From assembly GCF_001747105.1 (NCBI RefSeq), contig NZ_MDGQ01000005.1, positions 1,922,001-1,986,000 on the forward strand: a stretch of DNA of 64,000 nt, read 5' to 3'. A program made the position numbers and the translations under genes. The stretch's first letter is position 1. Every line of letters begins with the position of its first letter. The notes below the pieces were generated by a model. It saw only the letters and a list, made by a program, of their open reading frames with translations. It did no database searches and had not been told where the DNA came from. This document shows positions 1 through 8,435 of the stretch, piece after piece. Source of the stretch: Roseivirga misakiensis (GTDB lineage: Bacteria; Bacteroidota; Bacteroidia; Cytophagales; Cyclobacteriaceae).

Positions 1-313
1 GCATGTTCAGCCCTATCACGATGGTATCGACTTTGTCGGCCACCATATCACCATTAGTATCGGTCAAAGCATATACATTCTTTTGACGCCTATTGCCAAC
101 AAAAACGGTCTTTCCATCTTCCGTCCTCGCTAAAGACCGTGCGTCAACAATATTTGGAGCATAAATGGAAATTTTAAAGCCTTCCGGTAGATTCACAAGT
201 GATAGCAGTGAATCGTATTCGGGAAAACTTACTGTGGCTACATTATTCTTATTACATGCCGCAGTTATTGCCATAATGACGACAAATAAGGACACTAGAA
301 TAGTTTTTTTCAT
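1..313 (-). CDS. PQQ-type sugar/sorbosone dehydrogenase-like lipoprotein (partial, N-terminal part only)
   Basis: The reading frame starts with ATG at 313 and runs off the left edge of the window, so only about 104 residues are visible. The first 20 residues are a lipoprotein signal ending in a lipobox (ITAAC), so the mature protein should be anchored in the envelope through Cys. The following residues (LPEGFKISIYA, then VDARSLAR..DGKTVFVGNR) resemble the first blade of soluble glucose/sorbosone dehydrogenase beta-propellers, which oxidise sugars with PQQ. The propeller itself is outside the window, so the family is likely but the substrate cannot be given. It is divergent from the ABC-F gene, with about 106 bp between the two starts. 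Confidence 0.7.
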   Translation of the reverse strand, partial: MKKTILVSLFVVIMAITAACNKNNVATVSFPEYDSLLSLVNLPEGFKISIYAPNIVDARSLARTEDGKTVFVGNRRQKNVYALTDTNGDMVADKVDTIVIGLNM

Positions 314-407
314 GGTTTAAGATTTGAAACGAAGGTATCAAAATTTCTAAGAGTGGCATTAAAACTATTTTATCAATGGTCCATGTTTGATTTGTTTGTG
401 GGAAGGC

Positions 408-415
408 TAATTTTG
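408..415 (+). promoter_or_regulatory. Bacteroidota -7 box (TAATTTTG) for the ABC-F gene
   Basis: The box is an exact match to TAnnTTTG, with a TTTG at 386-389 as a possible -33 element (18 bp spacing). It ends only 4 bp before the ATG at 420, so the predicted transcript would begin at or within a few bases of the start codon, meaning a leaderless or nearly leaderless mRNA. Confidence 0.6.
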
Positions 416-419
416 CGGC

Positions 420-2336
420 ATGATTGCCATCAATAACCTTTCTTATCTCATTGGAGATCGTCCACTTTACGAAAACGCTTCTCTACATATTAAGCCTAAT
501 GATAAGATAGGTCTGATCGGTCTAAATGGTAAAGGAAAATCTACGCTCCTTCACCTCATTATCGGGAATTATCAAGTCACTTCCGGAGAGATAACTAAAA
601 GTAAAGACTGCACGATTGGCTTTTTAAATCAAGACTTATTGTCTTACCAATCCGATGACAGCATCGTAAATGTGGCCATGGAAGCGTTTAGCGAAGCCAA
701 TGCGCTACAGGCTAAAATTGACGATATACTCAAACAGATGGAGGTCAATTATGAGGAACACCTCGTCGATAAATTAACAAGGGCGCAAGATCAATTTGAA
801 GCCTTGGGCGGCTATAGTTTACAATCTGAGGCGGAAGCTATATTAGAGGGGATCGGCTTTAGAACAGAAGATTTACAAAGGCCTTTAAGGGAGTTTTCAG
901 GGGGCTGGAGAATGCGTGTAATGCTAGCGAAGCTTTTACTTGAAAAGCCTTCCTTACTTATGCTAGATGAGCCGACCAACCACTTGGATTTACCTTCTAT
1001 TCAGTGGATAGAAAACTATCTGAGAACGTATGAGGGTGCTATTATCGTGGTTTCTCATGATAGAAAATTTCTCGATAATGTAATCACCTCCACTGTTGAA
1101 GTAGCACGGCAAACGCTAACTCAATACTCAGGTAATTATTCATTCTATTTGAAGGAAAAAGCACTTCGAGAGGAAATCCAAAAAGGGGCCTATGAAAACC
1201 AACAACAACAAATAAAGCAAACGGAACGCTTCGTAGAACGCTTTAGGTCTAAAGCTACAAAAGCTAGACAAGTGCAGTCGAGGGTAAAATCTCTTGAAAA
1301 AATGGATCTGATTGAAGATGTTGTTGACGAAAATGTCACCATGAATTTTCAATTTGGTTTCAAACAAAAGTCTGGTCGATATATCATTGAATTGGACAAC
1401 ATTTCTAAGTCTTATGGTGATTTAGAAATTCTTAAGAATACATCGGCTAAAATCGAGCGTGGCGATAAGATTGTACTGATTGGTGCTAACGGTAAAGGAA
1501 AATCCACCATGCTAAGGATTATTGCCGGTACCGAACCGATCGAAGGGCAAAGGAAAGAAGGTTTTAATGTACTGACGGCATTTTACGCTCAGCATCAGCT
1601 CGAAGCGCTGAATTTAGAAAATGAGATTCTGCAAGAACTCCAACAAGCGGGTAGTAATAAATCCGAAAGAGAGCTAAGGGGTATTTTAGGTTGTTTTTTA
1701 TTCCAGAATGAGGACGTATTCAAAAAGATAAAAGTACTATCTGGAGGAGAGAAATCACGGGTGGCTCTATCAAAGACTTTGCTATCGGAAGCAAACTTTT
1801 TGATGATGGATGAGCCAACGAACCACTTGGATTTCCTTTCGGTGAACATTCTTACTCAGGCTTTACAGCAATATGAGGGTACGTTTGTGATCGTTTCTCA
1901 CGATAGACATTTTGTCTCGCAAATCGCCACCAAAGTATGGTTCATTGAAGACGGTCAACTCAAAGAGTACCCTGGCACTTATGACGAATACGCACACTGG
2001 CAAGCAAAACGAGAAAAAGAAGCGGCCGCAGCGGCCGTTCAAAAGACAGTAGTTGAGCCTAAGGTAAAAACCAAACAGAGCAAGCCCAGAAACAATGAGA
2101 GCGAACAAAAGCTCAAAAAACTCAAGAAAGAACTAAGCAGTATAGAAGATCAGATTGAAGGATTAGAGCAACAGATTAAATCGGTAGAACTCGAAATGGG
2201 AGATCAGTCTGTTTTTAGCAATCCCGATCTATTAGCTGAAAAGAGTCAAAACCACCAGATGCTTAAGGAAAAGGCTGAAAAGCTCAATAAAGAATGGGAA
2301 TCACTCGCCGAAGAGATTGATGATTTAGAAGGCTAG
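420..2336 (+). CDS. ABC-F family ATP-binding protein (ribosome-associated type)
   Basis: This is a 638-residue soluble protein with two ABC ATPase domains and no membrane segment, the ABC-F layout. Walker A motifs are at about residues 34-42 (GLNGKGKST) and 354-362 (GANGKGKST). ABC signatures (FSGGW, LSGGE) are near 159 and 439, and Walker B motifs (LDEPTNHLD, MDEPTNHLD) near 182 and 461. A charged interdomain linker lies near 240-300. The C-terminal 80 residues are a predicted coiled coil after an Ala-rich stretch, as in Uup/YdiF-like members. Family members bind the ribosomal E site and relieve stalled translation; which subfamily this is cannot be decided by eye. It is convergent with the next gene, 2 bp apart. 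Confidence 0.93.
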   Translation: MIAINNLSYLIGDRPLYENASLHIKPNDKIGLIGLNGKGKSTLLHLIIGNYQVTSGEITKSKDCTIGFLNQDLLSYQSDDSIVNVAMEAFSEANALQAKIDDILKQMEVNYEEHLVDKLTRAQDQFEALGGYSLQSEAEAILEGIGFRTEDLQRPLREFSGGWRMRVMLAKLLLEKPSLLMLDEPTNHLDLPSIQWIENYLRTYEGAIIVVSHDRKFLDNVITSTVEVARQTLTQYSGNYSFYLKEKALREEIQKGAYENQQQQIKQTERFVERFRSKATKARQVQSRVKSLEKMDLIEDVVDENVTMNFQFGFKQKSGRYIIELDNISKSYGDLEILKNTSAKIERGDKIVLIGANGKGKSTMLRIIAGTEPIEGQRKEGFNVLTAFYAQHQLEALNLENEILQELQQAGSNKSERELRGILGCFLFQNEDVFKKIKVLSGGEKSRVALSKTLLSEANFLMMDEPTNHLDFLSVNILTQALQQYEGTFVIVSHDRHFVSQIATKVWFIEDGQLKEYPGTYDEYAHWQAKREKEAAAAAVQKTVVEPKVKTKQSKPRNNESEQKLKKLKKELSSIEDQIEGLEQQIKSVELEMGDQSVFSNPDLLAEKSQNHQMLKEKAEKLNKEWESLAEEIDDLEG

Positions 2337-2338
2337 CC

Positions 2339-3772
2339 TTACTCCTCTTTTCTGGTCAAGAAATAATTTACAGAAAGCCCAAAACCGATCGCTGACGATG
2401 GCGAGCTTGCAGATACATTGCCTGAAGAAAAGAATCTTCTATAATTGAAGTCAGCACTTAAACCTAGCTTAGGATTTAATCTGTAATTGACACTTACACC
2501 AGAAATACCACTGAAATTTGTTCTGTTAAGAAAGTCGCTGTCACTAGGATTCGCTTTTCTTGTGTCAAGAAAATTCAAATCACCTTTTACTTTATAGGCA
2601 AGGAAGTAGTCAATTCCCGCCCCAAGTTGAAATGAGACATCTAGTTTTCCCCAGGTGGCCACTTTATACCCTATGGTAGATTGTATGAATAAACTCTGAA
2701 TCGTATTCTCAATGTTATAAGTCCCAATGAAGAACACATTCTCTGCATCAAACCCAAAAGGTATGTAAATAGGCAATGATCTTCCGTCTTCGACCGAATA
2801 GGAGTTTGCAGAATTTCTAAACTTAAATTCTGAGTAACGCAAACCGACATTTAGCGTCAGTCTTTTACTCATATCGAAAGATGCTCCTATTCCAGCACTA
2901 ATCGCACCTAGGGCCTCTCCTTCCGAATTATCTACAGCGCCATCAAGTGTCGAAAAATTATTGGCCTCTCTTAATGCAGCGGATTCAACGACATCTGCGG
3001 AACCAAGCCCTGACGAAATATTGAGAACATTATTACCAAATGAGCCATTCAAACTCCTCTCTCTACTAATACTGGCCACAGACTGCGTATTTAGTGCCTC
3101 AGCATTAGCTTTAATGATACTATCTGTATCTGATTTCTGATTTGAAGAAGCCTGCAAATCACTCAGTTCAGTATCCAAAACAGATTCGTTCAAAATTGAC
3201 TCGCTTGATTTCTTTTCTCCAGTTAGAGACTCTTTAGTTTTTACTTCACTCTTATCGACGGCAGCAACCGTTTCAGCCTTCAATAAGTTCTGATCGATTA
3301 TTCTATCCGATATAGTCGCTTCATCATTTGTGAGTTTCGCTGCCACTTTGCCCCCTTCACTCTCAACATTTGAAGTTTTAGCCAATAAACCATTGACCAA
3401 AGGCTGTTTACTTAAACTTTTATTTTCATCATTCGACTCACTAGAAGCAAGCGCATTCTTGTCAATTTTCTCATTAAGATGTGCCTTAGTATTTAGAGAA
3501 TCTTTGACTTTCGAATCATCATTAGATTTGGCAGTCAACTGGGTTTCCGGAGTCGGCTTATTGTTCGAAGCAAAGAATCCATCGCGCCATAAAAAACCAA
3601 AAGTTGTGGCTATGATTAGACCAGCGGCTACCCCGTAGGTCTGCCACATAAAGAATATTCCTTTTTTCTTTTTAGGTCCAATAGCAGATTCAACACCTGC
3701 CCAGACTCGTTCTGATGGTTGAAATTCAACACCATCGAATGCGTCTTTCATATTATTTTCAAAACTGCTCAT
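2339..3772 (-). CDS. Anti-sigma-like N-terminus fused to an outer-membrane beta-barrel domain
   Basis: This 477-residue protein starts with a short cytoplasmic segment (about 1-40, with a PSERVWAGVE motif common in Bacteroidota anti-sigma-like proteins). One membrane helix follows (about 43-62), then a long low-complexity Ser/Asn/Lys-rich linker (about 70-290). The C-terminal part has alternating beta-strand patterns ending in an aromatic strand (LSVNYFLTRKEE). Its start overlaps the stop of the upstream ECF sigma gene in an ATGA junction, so the two are co-translated. Inference: the N-terminus binds the sigma factor. A single polypeptide that crosses the inner membrane and also ends in a beta-barrel-like domain is topologically odd; the barrel assignment rests only on strand pattern. 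Confidence 0.7.
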   Translation of the reverse strand: MSSFENNMKDAFDGVEFQPSERVWAGVESAIGPKKKKGIFFMWQTYGVAAGLIIATTFGFLWRDGFFASNNKPTPETQLTAKSNDDSKVKDSLNTKAHLNEKIDKNALASSESNDENKSLSKQPLVNGLLAKTSNVESEGGKVAAKLTNDEATISDRIIDQNLLKAETVAAVDKSEVKTKESLTGEKKSSESILNESVLDTELSDLQASSNQKSDTDSIIKANAEALNTQSVASISRERSLNGSFGNNVLNISSGLGSADVVESAALREANNFSTLDGAVDNSEGEALGAISAGIGASFDMSKRLTLNVGLRYSEFKFRNSANSYSVEDGRSLPIYIPFGFDAENVFFIGTYNIENTIQSLFIQSTIGYKVATWGKLDVSFQLGAGIDYFLAYKVKGDLNFLDTRKANPSDSDFLNRTNFSGISGVSVNYRLNPKLGLSADFNYRRFFSSGNVSASSPSSAIGFGLSVNYFLTRKEE

Positions 3773-4335
3773 GACATTGAAATATTAGATTGAACAACTT
3801 GATTTGCCTCATCGAGCATTGCCTTTAATAAAGCACGAGCTCGCGCGTACTGTGACTTTGACGTTCCTTCAGAAATTTCTAATTGTTCGGCTATTTCTTT
3901 ATGCGGATAGCCTTCTATTGCAAAAAGGTTAAACACCGTTCTACAACCAACTGGTAACTTGTGAAGCATGGCCATTATTTCAGTAAAGTGTAAATGAGAA
4001 ATCACCAACTCTTTCTCTACATGCAGCGGCGTTTTCTCTATATCCAACATCGGTTGTTCATATAGCTTTCGCCTATTATGATTGATCGATGTGTTAATGA
4101 CAATTCGTTTGAGCCAAGTCAAAAACTGGGCTTCCTGTCTGAAGGATTCAAGGCTATTAAAGATTTTTATAAATGCATCTTGGAGTATATCTTCGGCGTC
4201 CTCTTGTGACTTACCATAACGCATAGCCACTGGCATAAGCTTTGCAGCATAGCGATCATAAAGTTCGCGTTGCGCCTTAAGCTCACCCTTAATACATTTA
4301 TTAATTAATTCTATATCTTGAATCATTGACGCCAA
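3769..4335 (-). CDS. ECF-type RNA polymerase sigma factor
   Basis: This is a 188-residue sigma-70 family protein with only regions 2 and 4. Region 2 carries the DAEDILQDAF motif and FLTWLKRIVINTSIN. Region 4 carries LPVGCRTVFNLFAIEGY followed by the helix-turn-helix HKEIAEQLEISEGTSKSQ. Region 3 is absent, as expected of ECF factors. The annotated start is ATG at 4335; a second ATG three codons later (4326) is equally possible. Its last codon overlaps the start of the anti-sigma/beta-barrel gene, the usual ECF pair arrangement. It is divergent from the T9SS Plug gene, with an inverted repeat in the shared upstream region. ECF factors of this group are often autoregulated; that is inference here. 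Confidence 0.93.
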   Translation of the reverse strand: MASMIQDIELINKCIKGELKAQRELYDRYAAKLMPVAMRYGKSQEDAEDILQDAFIKIFNSLESFRQEAQFLTWLKRIVINTSINHNRRKLYEQPMLDIEKTPLHVEKELVISHLHFTEIMAMLHKLPVGCRTVFNLFAIEGYPHKEIAEQLEISEGTSKSQYARARALLKAMLDEANQVVQSNISMS

Positions 4336-4396
4336 GGACCTTCGCCTTCAAATAATATGACACAACAAAAAACTAAAAGGTTGTTAAGGCAAGAAT

Positions 4397-4418
4397 TTTT
4401 AAACCAAACGGTTTTAAA
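4397..4418. repeat. Inverted repeat between the divergent sigma and Plug genes
   Basis: Arms TTTTAAACC and GGTTTTAAA surround a 4-bp AAAC centre, with one mismatched position. It lies 12 bp before the Plug start and about 60 bp before the sigma start, so it could be an operator or promoter element for either gene. No regulator can be named. Confidence 0.4.
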
Positions 4419-4430
4419 TAGAAACTCAAA

Positions 4431-5693
4431 GTGACCAAAATTAAGCTGATTTTCTTGTTAATACTTCTTTCTTCCAAAATCACTTTGGCGCAGAAAAAAT
4501 TGGTCTATGGAGATCATGTATATGAAAACACCATAAAAACCGTCCAGCTTTACCCACAGGGATCGTCGATTCAGGCTAGTTTAACACCTGCGGTAAAAGA
4601 GCTAAATGATGGCCCAAATTTAGTCCTCGAGTTTGATGACCTAAGAGATGATGCTGATTATTTCTTTGTCTATTTTATTCACTGCAATGCAGATTGGTCG
4701 GTTTCTAAGATGAAACCTACCATGTACTTGAAGGCATTTAATGAGTTTGAAATTGAAAATTTTGAATTCAGTTCTGAATCTAAAACCAATTACGTCCACT
4801 ATACTTTTCAAATTCCTTCATTTAAAGAATCAGGAAATTATTTGGCTGTAGTCTATCGCGATCGAAATAAAGAAGACATTATTCTATCTAAGCGTTTTTC
4901 AATATATAATAATCAAGTTGGAGTTGGTGGAAACATCGGTAGGTCTTCGGTTGTCAGTAAAAGACAAAGTCATCAACGTGTAGAAGTGACATTGAATTAC
5001 GGCGATTTAAGAACATTTGACCCTGCCATGGATTTCACTGTAGTCGTCCGTCAAAATGCTCGTCCGGATAATATGAAAGTTGATTTGAAACCAACTTTTA
5101 TTGATGAAAATGCCAAACTAATTCGTTACCAAAACCTTGGTGATGAGAATGACTTTTTAGGTGGCAATGAATTTCGGCTTTTCGATATCAGCACTGTGAA
5201 CGGTTCTGGCCGAAATGTAGCAAAAATTGCTTTTGAAGAAAATAAACCGGTCGCTCAATTACGGCTAGATCAAGAGCGTGACCCCGCCTTTTTCCAGTTC
5301 CTGGATATTAATGGCCAATACTATATAAGGGATTTAGAGAGTCTGCGTACTGGTACTATAACTGCGGAGTATGTGGAGGTCGAGTTTCTTTTGGACATAC
5401 CGAAAATAACGGATGACATTTATGTTTTGGGGGCTTTTAACCTGTGGAATCGAAATGAAGAGTCGATACTGAAGTACGATCCGGTAAAAGAGCAATACAG
5501 CGCTAAACAACTTTTAAAACAAGGTTGGTATAACTACACCTACTGGGTAGATGGAAATGAACCAAACTTGATTGAAAATAGCTTTTTCGACACTGAAAAC
5601 CTCTATGAAGTTTTCATTTACTACAGACCGATGGGAGCACGTGGTGACCAGCTGGTTGGCTACAGCAGCATACCTTTCAACAATCGCCGTTAG
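4431..5693 (+). CDS. Type IX secretion system Plug protein (DUF5103 family)
   Basis: This 420-residue exported protein has a signal peptide (about 1-20, ending LAQ) and the DUF5103 pattern, including LVLEFDDL..DADYFFVYFIHCNADW near 62-90 and a C-terminal Ig/carbohydrate-binding-like domain (DDIYVLGAFNLWN, near 325). This family is known as the Plug of the T9SS SprA translocon, which blocks the periplasmic side of the pore; that role comes from family knowledge. The start is GTG at 4431, chosen because it is the only start that preserves the signal peptide. Its stop overlaps the stop of the convergent Cas6-like gene. Its presence implies a T9SS elsewhere in the genome. Confidence 0.9.
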   Translation: MTKIKLIFLLILLSSKITLAQKKLVYGDHVYENTIKTVQLYPQGSSIQASLTPAVKELNDGPNLVLEFDDLRDDADYFFVYFIHCNADWSVSKMKPTMYLKAFNEFEIENFEFSSESKTNYVHYTFQIPSFKESGNYLAVVYRDRNKEDIILSKRFSIYNNQVGVGGNIGRSSVVSKRQSHQRVEVTLNYGDLRTFDPAMDFTVVVRQNARPDNMKVDLKPTFIDENAKLIRYQNLGDENDFLGGNEFRLFDISTVNGSGRNVAKIAFEENKPVAQLRLDQERDPAFFQFLDINGQYYIRDLESLRTGTITAEYVEVEFLLDIPKITDDIYVLGAFNLWNRNEESILKYDPVKEQYSAKQLLKQGWYNYTYWVDGNEPNLIENSFFDTENLYEVFIYYRPMGARGDQLVGYSSIPFNNRR

Positions 5694-6505
5694 ACCGTTA
5701 CCGCTTCTCTTGAGAAATGATATTTCTCTGTACGCTCAATTGGATTGGCGTTCGCTAAATCGAGCATTCCAAAACCTTTGAAGGTATAATCACCGAGACC
5801 AGAATTGAAAATAAACTCTTGCACTTCCTTGGCTGCATACAGCTTGAATGGTAGTGTATAGCCTCTAACCTCGTATTTTACATCGTTGTCATAAACGGAA
5901 TAGATTCGGGCGAATTTTTTACCTCTTTCCTGAATTCTCATCAGGTAGTCACTGTCAGGAACAATTTGGAACTTGCTAAAGCTTGCCATTTGCTCATCGG
6001 TATAGAGGCCTGTGGATTCCATTCTTCTAAAAGTAGAATCATAAAGTAAATCTGAGAATTCATCGGTATCTGGAAAAACGAAACGTTTCCCGTTTTCATC
6101 ATGGAAACCATTCGATCGAATTGGTACCAATGGAGAAATACACAGGAACTTGGATACTTCATCAAGCACTGGATTCTTCTCCATTTCGGTATATAACGGG
6201 CTCACCTTCAGATTCGAAAGCTCAATTTGCTCGAATGAGAAAACTTGATCTAATAGGTAATCCAAAAACAGCTGATCGGCTGAAGACAACACTAAGGTGA
6301 CAAGGTTGGAATAATAATGCAGACCATTTCTCGAGATTTTCGTCTGTCCTTTCAGGCCAGAAAAATTGTAATCAGGATAATCTATATAATCTTTTCTTCC
6401 TCCTTTTACCAAAGCTCCTTTTAAAAATTGAGCTAGAATATGTTGGTGATGGAATGGTAAAAAAGCTCCTTTATTCTCAAGTTTAAAAACAATCCTTATT
6501 CTCAC
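5690..6505 (-). CDS. Stand-alone Cas6-like RNA endonuclease family protein
   Basis: This 271-residue protein has two RAMP-fold hallmarks of Cas6: an N-terminal strand followed by a His cluster (FHHQH, residues 18-22) and a C-terminal glycine-rich loop (GLGDYTFKGFGML, about 236-248), which matches the GxGxxxxxGFG signature of Cas6. Cas6 cuts CRISPR repeat RNA within the transcript; His19/His20/His22 are candidate catalytic residues. No other cas gene and no repeat-spacer array is visible within the window, and the neighbours are the T9SS Plug (stops overlapping by 3 bp) and ychF. It may act in trans on a distant array or have another RNA target. The Cas6 assignment rests on these motifs only. 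Confidence 0.72.
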   Translation of the reverse strand: MRIRIVFKLENKGAFLPFHHQHILAQFLKGALVKGGRKDYIDYPDYNFSGLKGQTKISRNGLHYYSNLVTLVLSSADQLFLDYLLDQVFSFEQIELSNLKVSPLYTEMEKNPVLDEVSKFLCISPLVPIRSNGFHDENGKRFVFPDTDEFSDLLYDSTFRRMESTGLYTDEQMASFSKFQIVPDSDYLMRIQERGKKFARIYSVYDNDVKYEVRGYTLPFKLYAAKEVQEFIFNSGLGDYTFKGFGMLDLANANPIERTEKYHFSREAVTV

Positions 6506-6605
6506 AGCGCCTTCATTTTTGGTTAAAAATTCCCAGGATAAAACTCCTGTGTTGGCTGCTTAACTATATGTTTATGAGAATGTTTTGGAATTAGACAAAA
6601 TAATA

Positions 6606-6623
6606 CTGGTGGTTGTCAACCAG
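6606..6623 (-). terminator. Possible weak terminator after ychF
   Basis: Reading on the minus strand just past the ychF stop, CTGGT and ACCAG can pair around an 8-base loop and are followed by TATTATTTTG. The stem is only 5 bp, so this is tentative. Confidence 0.35.
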
Positions 6624-6624
6624 A

Positions 6625-7722
6625 TTACACATTAAACCTAAAGTGCATCACGTCGCCATCTTGGACGATGTAGTCTTTACCTTCTATGGCCATTTTTCCA
6701 GCTTCTTTTATAGCCACTTCAGTCTTTAAAGCTTTGTAATCATCTATTTTGATAACCTCTGCCTTGATAAACCCTTTTTCGAAGTCCGTATGAATAACAC
6801 CAGCGGCTTGCGGAGCCTTCCAACCATTTTTGATGGTCCAGGCCCTAACTTCTTGAGGACCAGCTGTAAAGTAAGTGATTAGTTCCAATAGCGCATACGA
6901 AGCTCTGATCAATCTATTCAAACCAGATTCTTTTAAGCCATATTCCTCAAGGAACATCTCTTTCTCATCCTCGTCTTCCAACTCGGCAATTTGAGCTTCT
7001 ATAGAGGCAGAAATCATGATTACTTGGGCATTTTCAGCGGCAACTGCTTCTTTGAGTGCTGTCACATGGTCGTTACCAGTGTGTACCGCTCCCTCCTCAA
7101 CATTGGCCACATAGATTACGGGCTTGATGGTTAGAAGAGAGAGGTCATGAATCATTTTCAGTTCATCTTCATCTGCTTCAACAGATCGAGCATTCGCACC
7201 ACCTTCTAAAGCTGTTTTATACTTTTCTAAGACAACAAGTTCTTTCTTAGCAGCAGCATCACCAGATTTGGCAATTTTCATCAAACGCTGTATGCGTTTG
7301 TCAATAGACTCTAAGTCTTTGAATTGTAATTCTGTATCTATGACATCCTTATCGAAAACAGGGTCCACAGAACCAGCCACGTGAACCACATTATCATCGT
7401 TGAAGCAACGAACTACATGGAGAATGGCATCTACCTCTCTAATATTGGCCAAGAACTTATTACCGAGTCCTTCACCTTTACTAGCCCCTTTCACGAGACC
7501 TGCGATATCAACAAATTCAATGACGGTTGGGAGTACTTTTTTAGGATCAACTAAGTCTTCTAAAACCTTTAAGCGATCGTCAGGTACAGTGACAATACCA
7601 ACATTTGGTTCAATTGTACAGAAAGGAAAGTTTGCCGCTTCAGCTTTAGCACTTGAAAGTGCATTAAACAACGTAGACTTACCGACGTTCGGTAAACCAA
7701 CAATACCGCATTGTAATCCCAT
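6625..7722 (-). CDS. ychF: Redox-regulated ATPase YchF (OBG-family)
   Basis: This 365-residue protein has the full YchF length and architecture. The P-loop is GLPNVGKS at residues 9-16 and switch regions follow (DIAGLVKGASKGEGLGN near 72-88). A helical insertion lies in the middle, and the C-terminal TGS domain contains the conserved RAWTIKNGW, IHTDFEKGFI and GDVMHFRFNV segments. YchF proteins bind ATP rather than GTP, associate with ribosomes and modulate oxidative-stress responses (family knowledge). A canonical -7 box lies 45 bp upstream of the start. The gene is transcribed alone. Confidence 0.97.
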   Translation of the reverse strand: MGLQCGIVGLPNVGKSTLFNALSSAKAEAANFPFCTIEPNVGIVTVPDDRLKVLEDLVDPKKVLPTVIEFVDIAGLVKGASKGEGLGNKFLANIREVDAILHVVRCFNDDNVVHVAGSVDPVFDKDVIDTELQFKDLESIDKRIQRLMKIAKSGDAAAKKELVVLEKYKTALEGGANARSVEADEDELKMIHDLSLLTIKPVIYVANVEEGAVHTGNDHVTALKEAVAAENAQVIMISASIEAQIAELEDEDEKEMFLEEYGLKESGLNRLIRASYALLELITYFTAGPQEVRAWTIKNGWKAPQAAGVIHTDFEKGFIKAEVIKIDDYKALKTEVAIKEAGKMAIEGKDYIVQDGDVMHFRFNV

Positions 7723-7766
7723 AAGAATAATAGATTTTTTGAAACGATTTCATCCGAAATCGGCCG

Positions 7767-7774
7767 CAAAGATA
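7767..7774 (-). promoter_or_regulatory. -7 box (TATCTTTG) for ychF
   Basis: On the minus strand the sequence is TATCTTTGCGGCC, an exact TAnnTTTG match, 44 bp before the ychF ATG. This predicts a leader of roughly 40 nt. Confidence 0.65.
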
Positions 7775-7901
7775 GTAATTATTGGGCGCTTGAATAAATC
7801 CGCATCGAATATTGTAATCAATGAGGGCTCTCTAGATAATTTTCATAAAAAATCAGACGAATTTGAAGTGTATTAGGCGCTAGATAAGCGCCATGATCGA
7901 A

Positions 7902-8252
7902 CTAATCCCAGCTCAATTCACTATTTCCATCTGCCTCTCCGTTGCTAGATTCCATAGAGTATTCAGGTTTCTCTTCATCAAACTGATCGAAGTCGATTTC
8001 AGGCATCAACTCCTCTTTGACGTGATCCACAGTTTCGTTAAGGGCATTAACGAATTTTGAGAAATCCTCTTTATACAAAAAAATCTTGTGCTTTTCGTAA
8101 GTAAAACCGTCCTCTTTGTACTTTCTTTTACTTTCTGTAATCGTGAGGTAATAATCGTTAGAGCGTGTTGCTTTAATGTCAAAAAAATAGGTTCTTTTCC
8201 CAGCTCTTACCCTTTTAGAAAAGATCTCATTTCGGTCCTTTTGGTCTTCCAC
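7902..8252 (-). CDS. PUR family DNA/RNA-binding protein (DUF3276)
   Basis: This 116-residue protein is a Bacteroidota single-PUR-repeat protein. Residues 8-75 contain the conserved core (EIFSKRVRAGKRTYFFDIKA, then YYLTITESKRK and KIFLYKEDFSKFV). An acidic tail of about 40 residues follows, ending in SELSWD. PUR domains bind single-stranded nucleic acid as intertwined dimers; the cellular role in Bacteroidota is not defined. It is divergent from the DUF58 gene across a 183-bp AT-rich spacer in which I found no clear promoter match. Confidence 0.9.
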   Translation of the reverse strand: MEDQKDRNEIFSKRVRAGKRTYFFDIKATRSNDYYLTITESKRKYKEDGFTYEKHKIFLYKEDFSKFVNALNETVDHVKEELMPEIDFDQFDEEKPEYSMESSNGEADGNSELSWD

Positions 8253-8435
8253 TATCCTTGCTTTTTCCTTTTTAAGGTCGAATAAAAAATAATAACTGTG
8301 TTAATATAAACCATTAATAATTACTATTGCAAGAACCGTAAAAATAAAACTGAAAACTAAAAAGTCATATTTAGAGTAATCTTATAGACCTTAAAGAACC
8401 GTTAATTCAGTCAGTAACTTTTTTAATCAGATCAA

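Noticed and set aside
5690-6505. A CRISPR array near the Cas6-like gene
   Set aside because: I looked for regularly spaced repeats around the gene and through the window and saw none.
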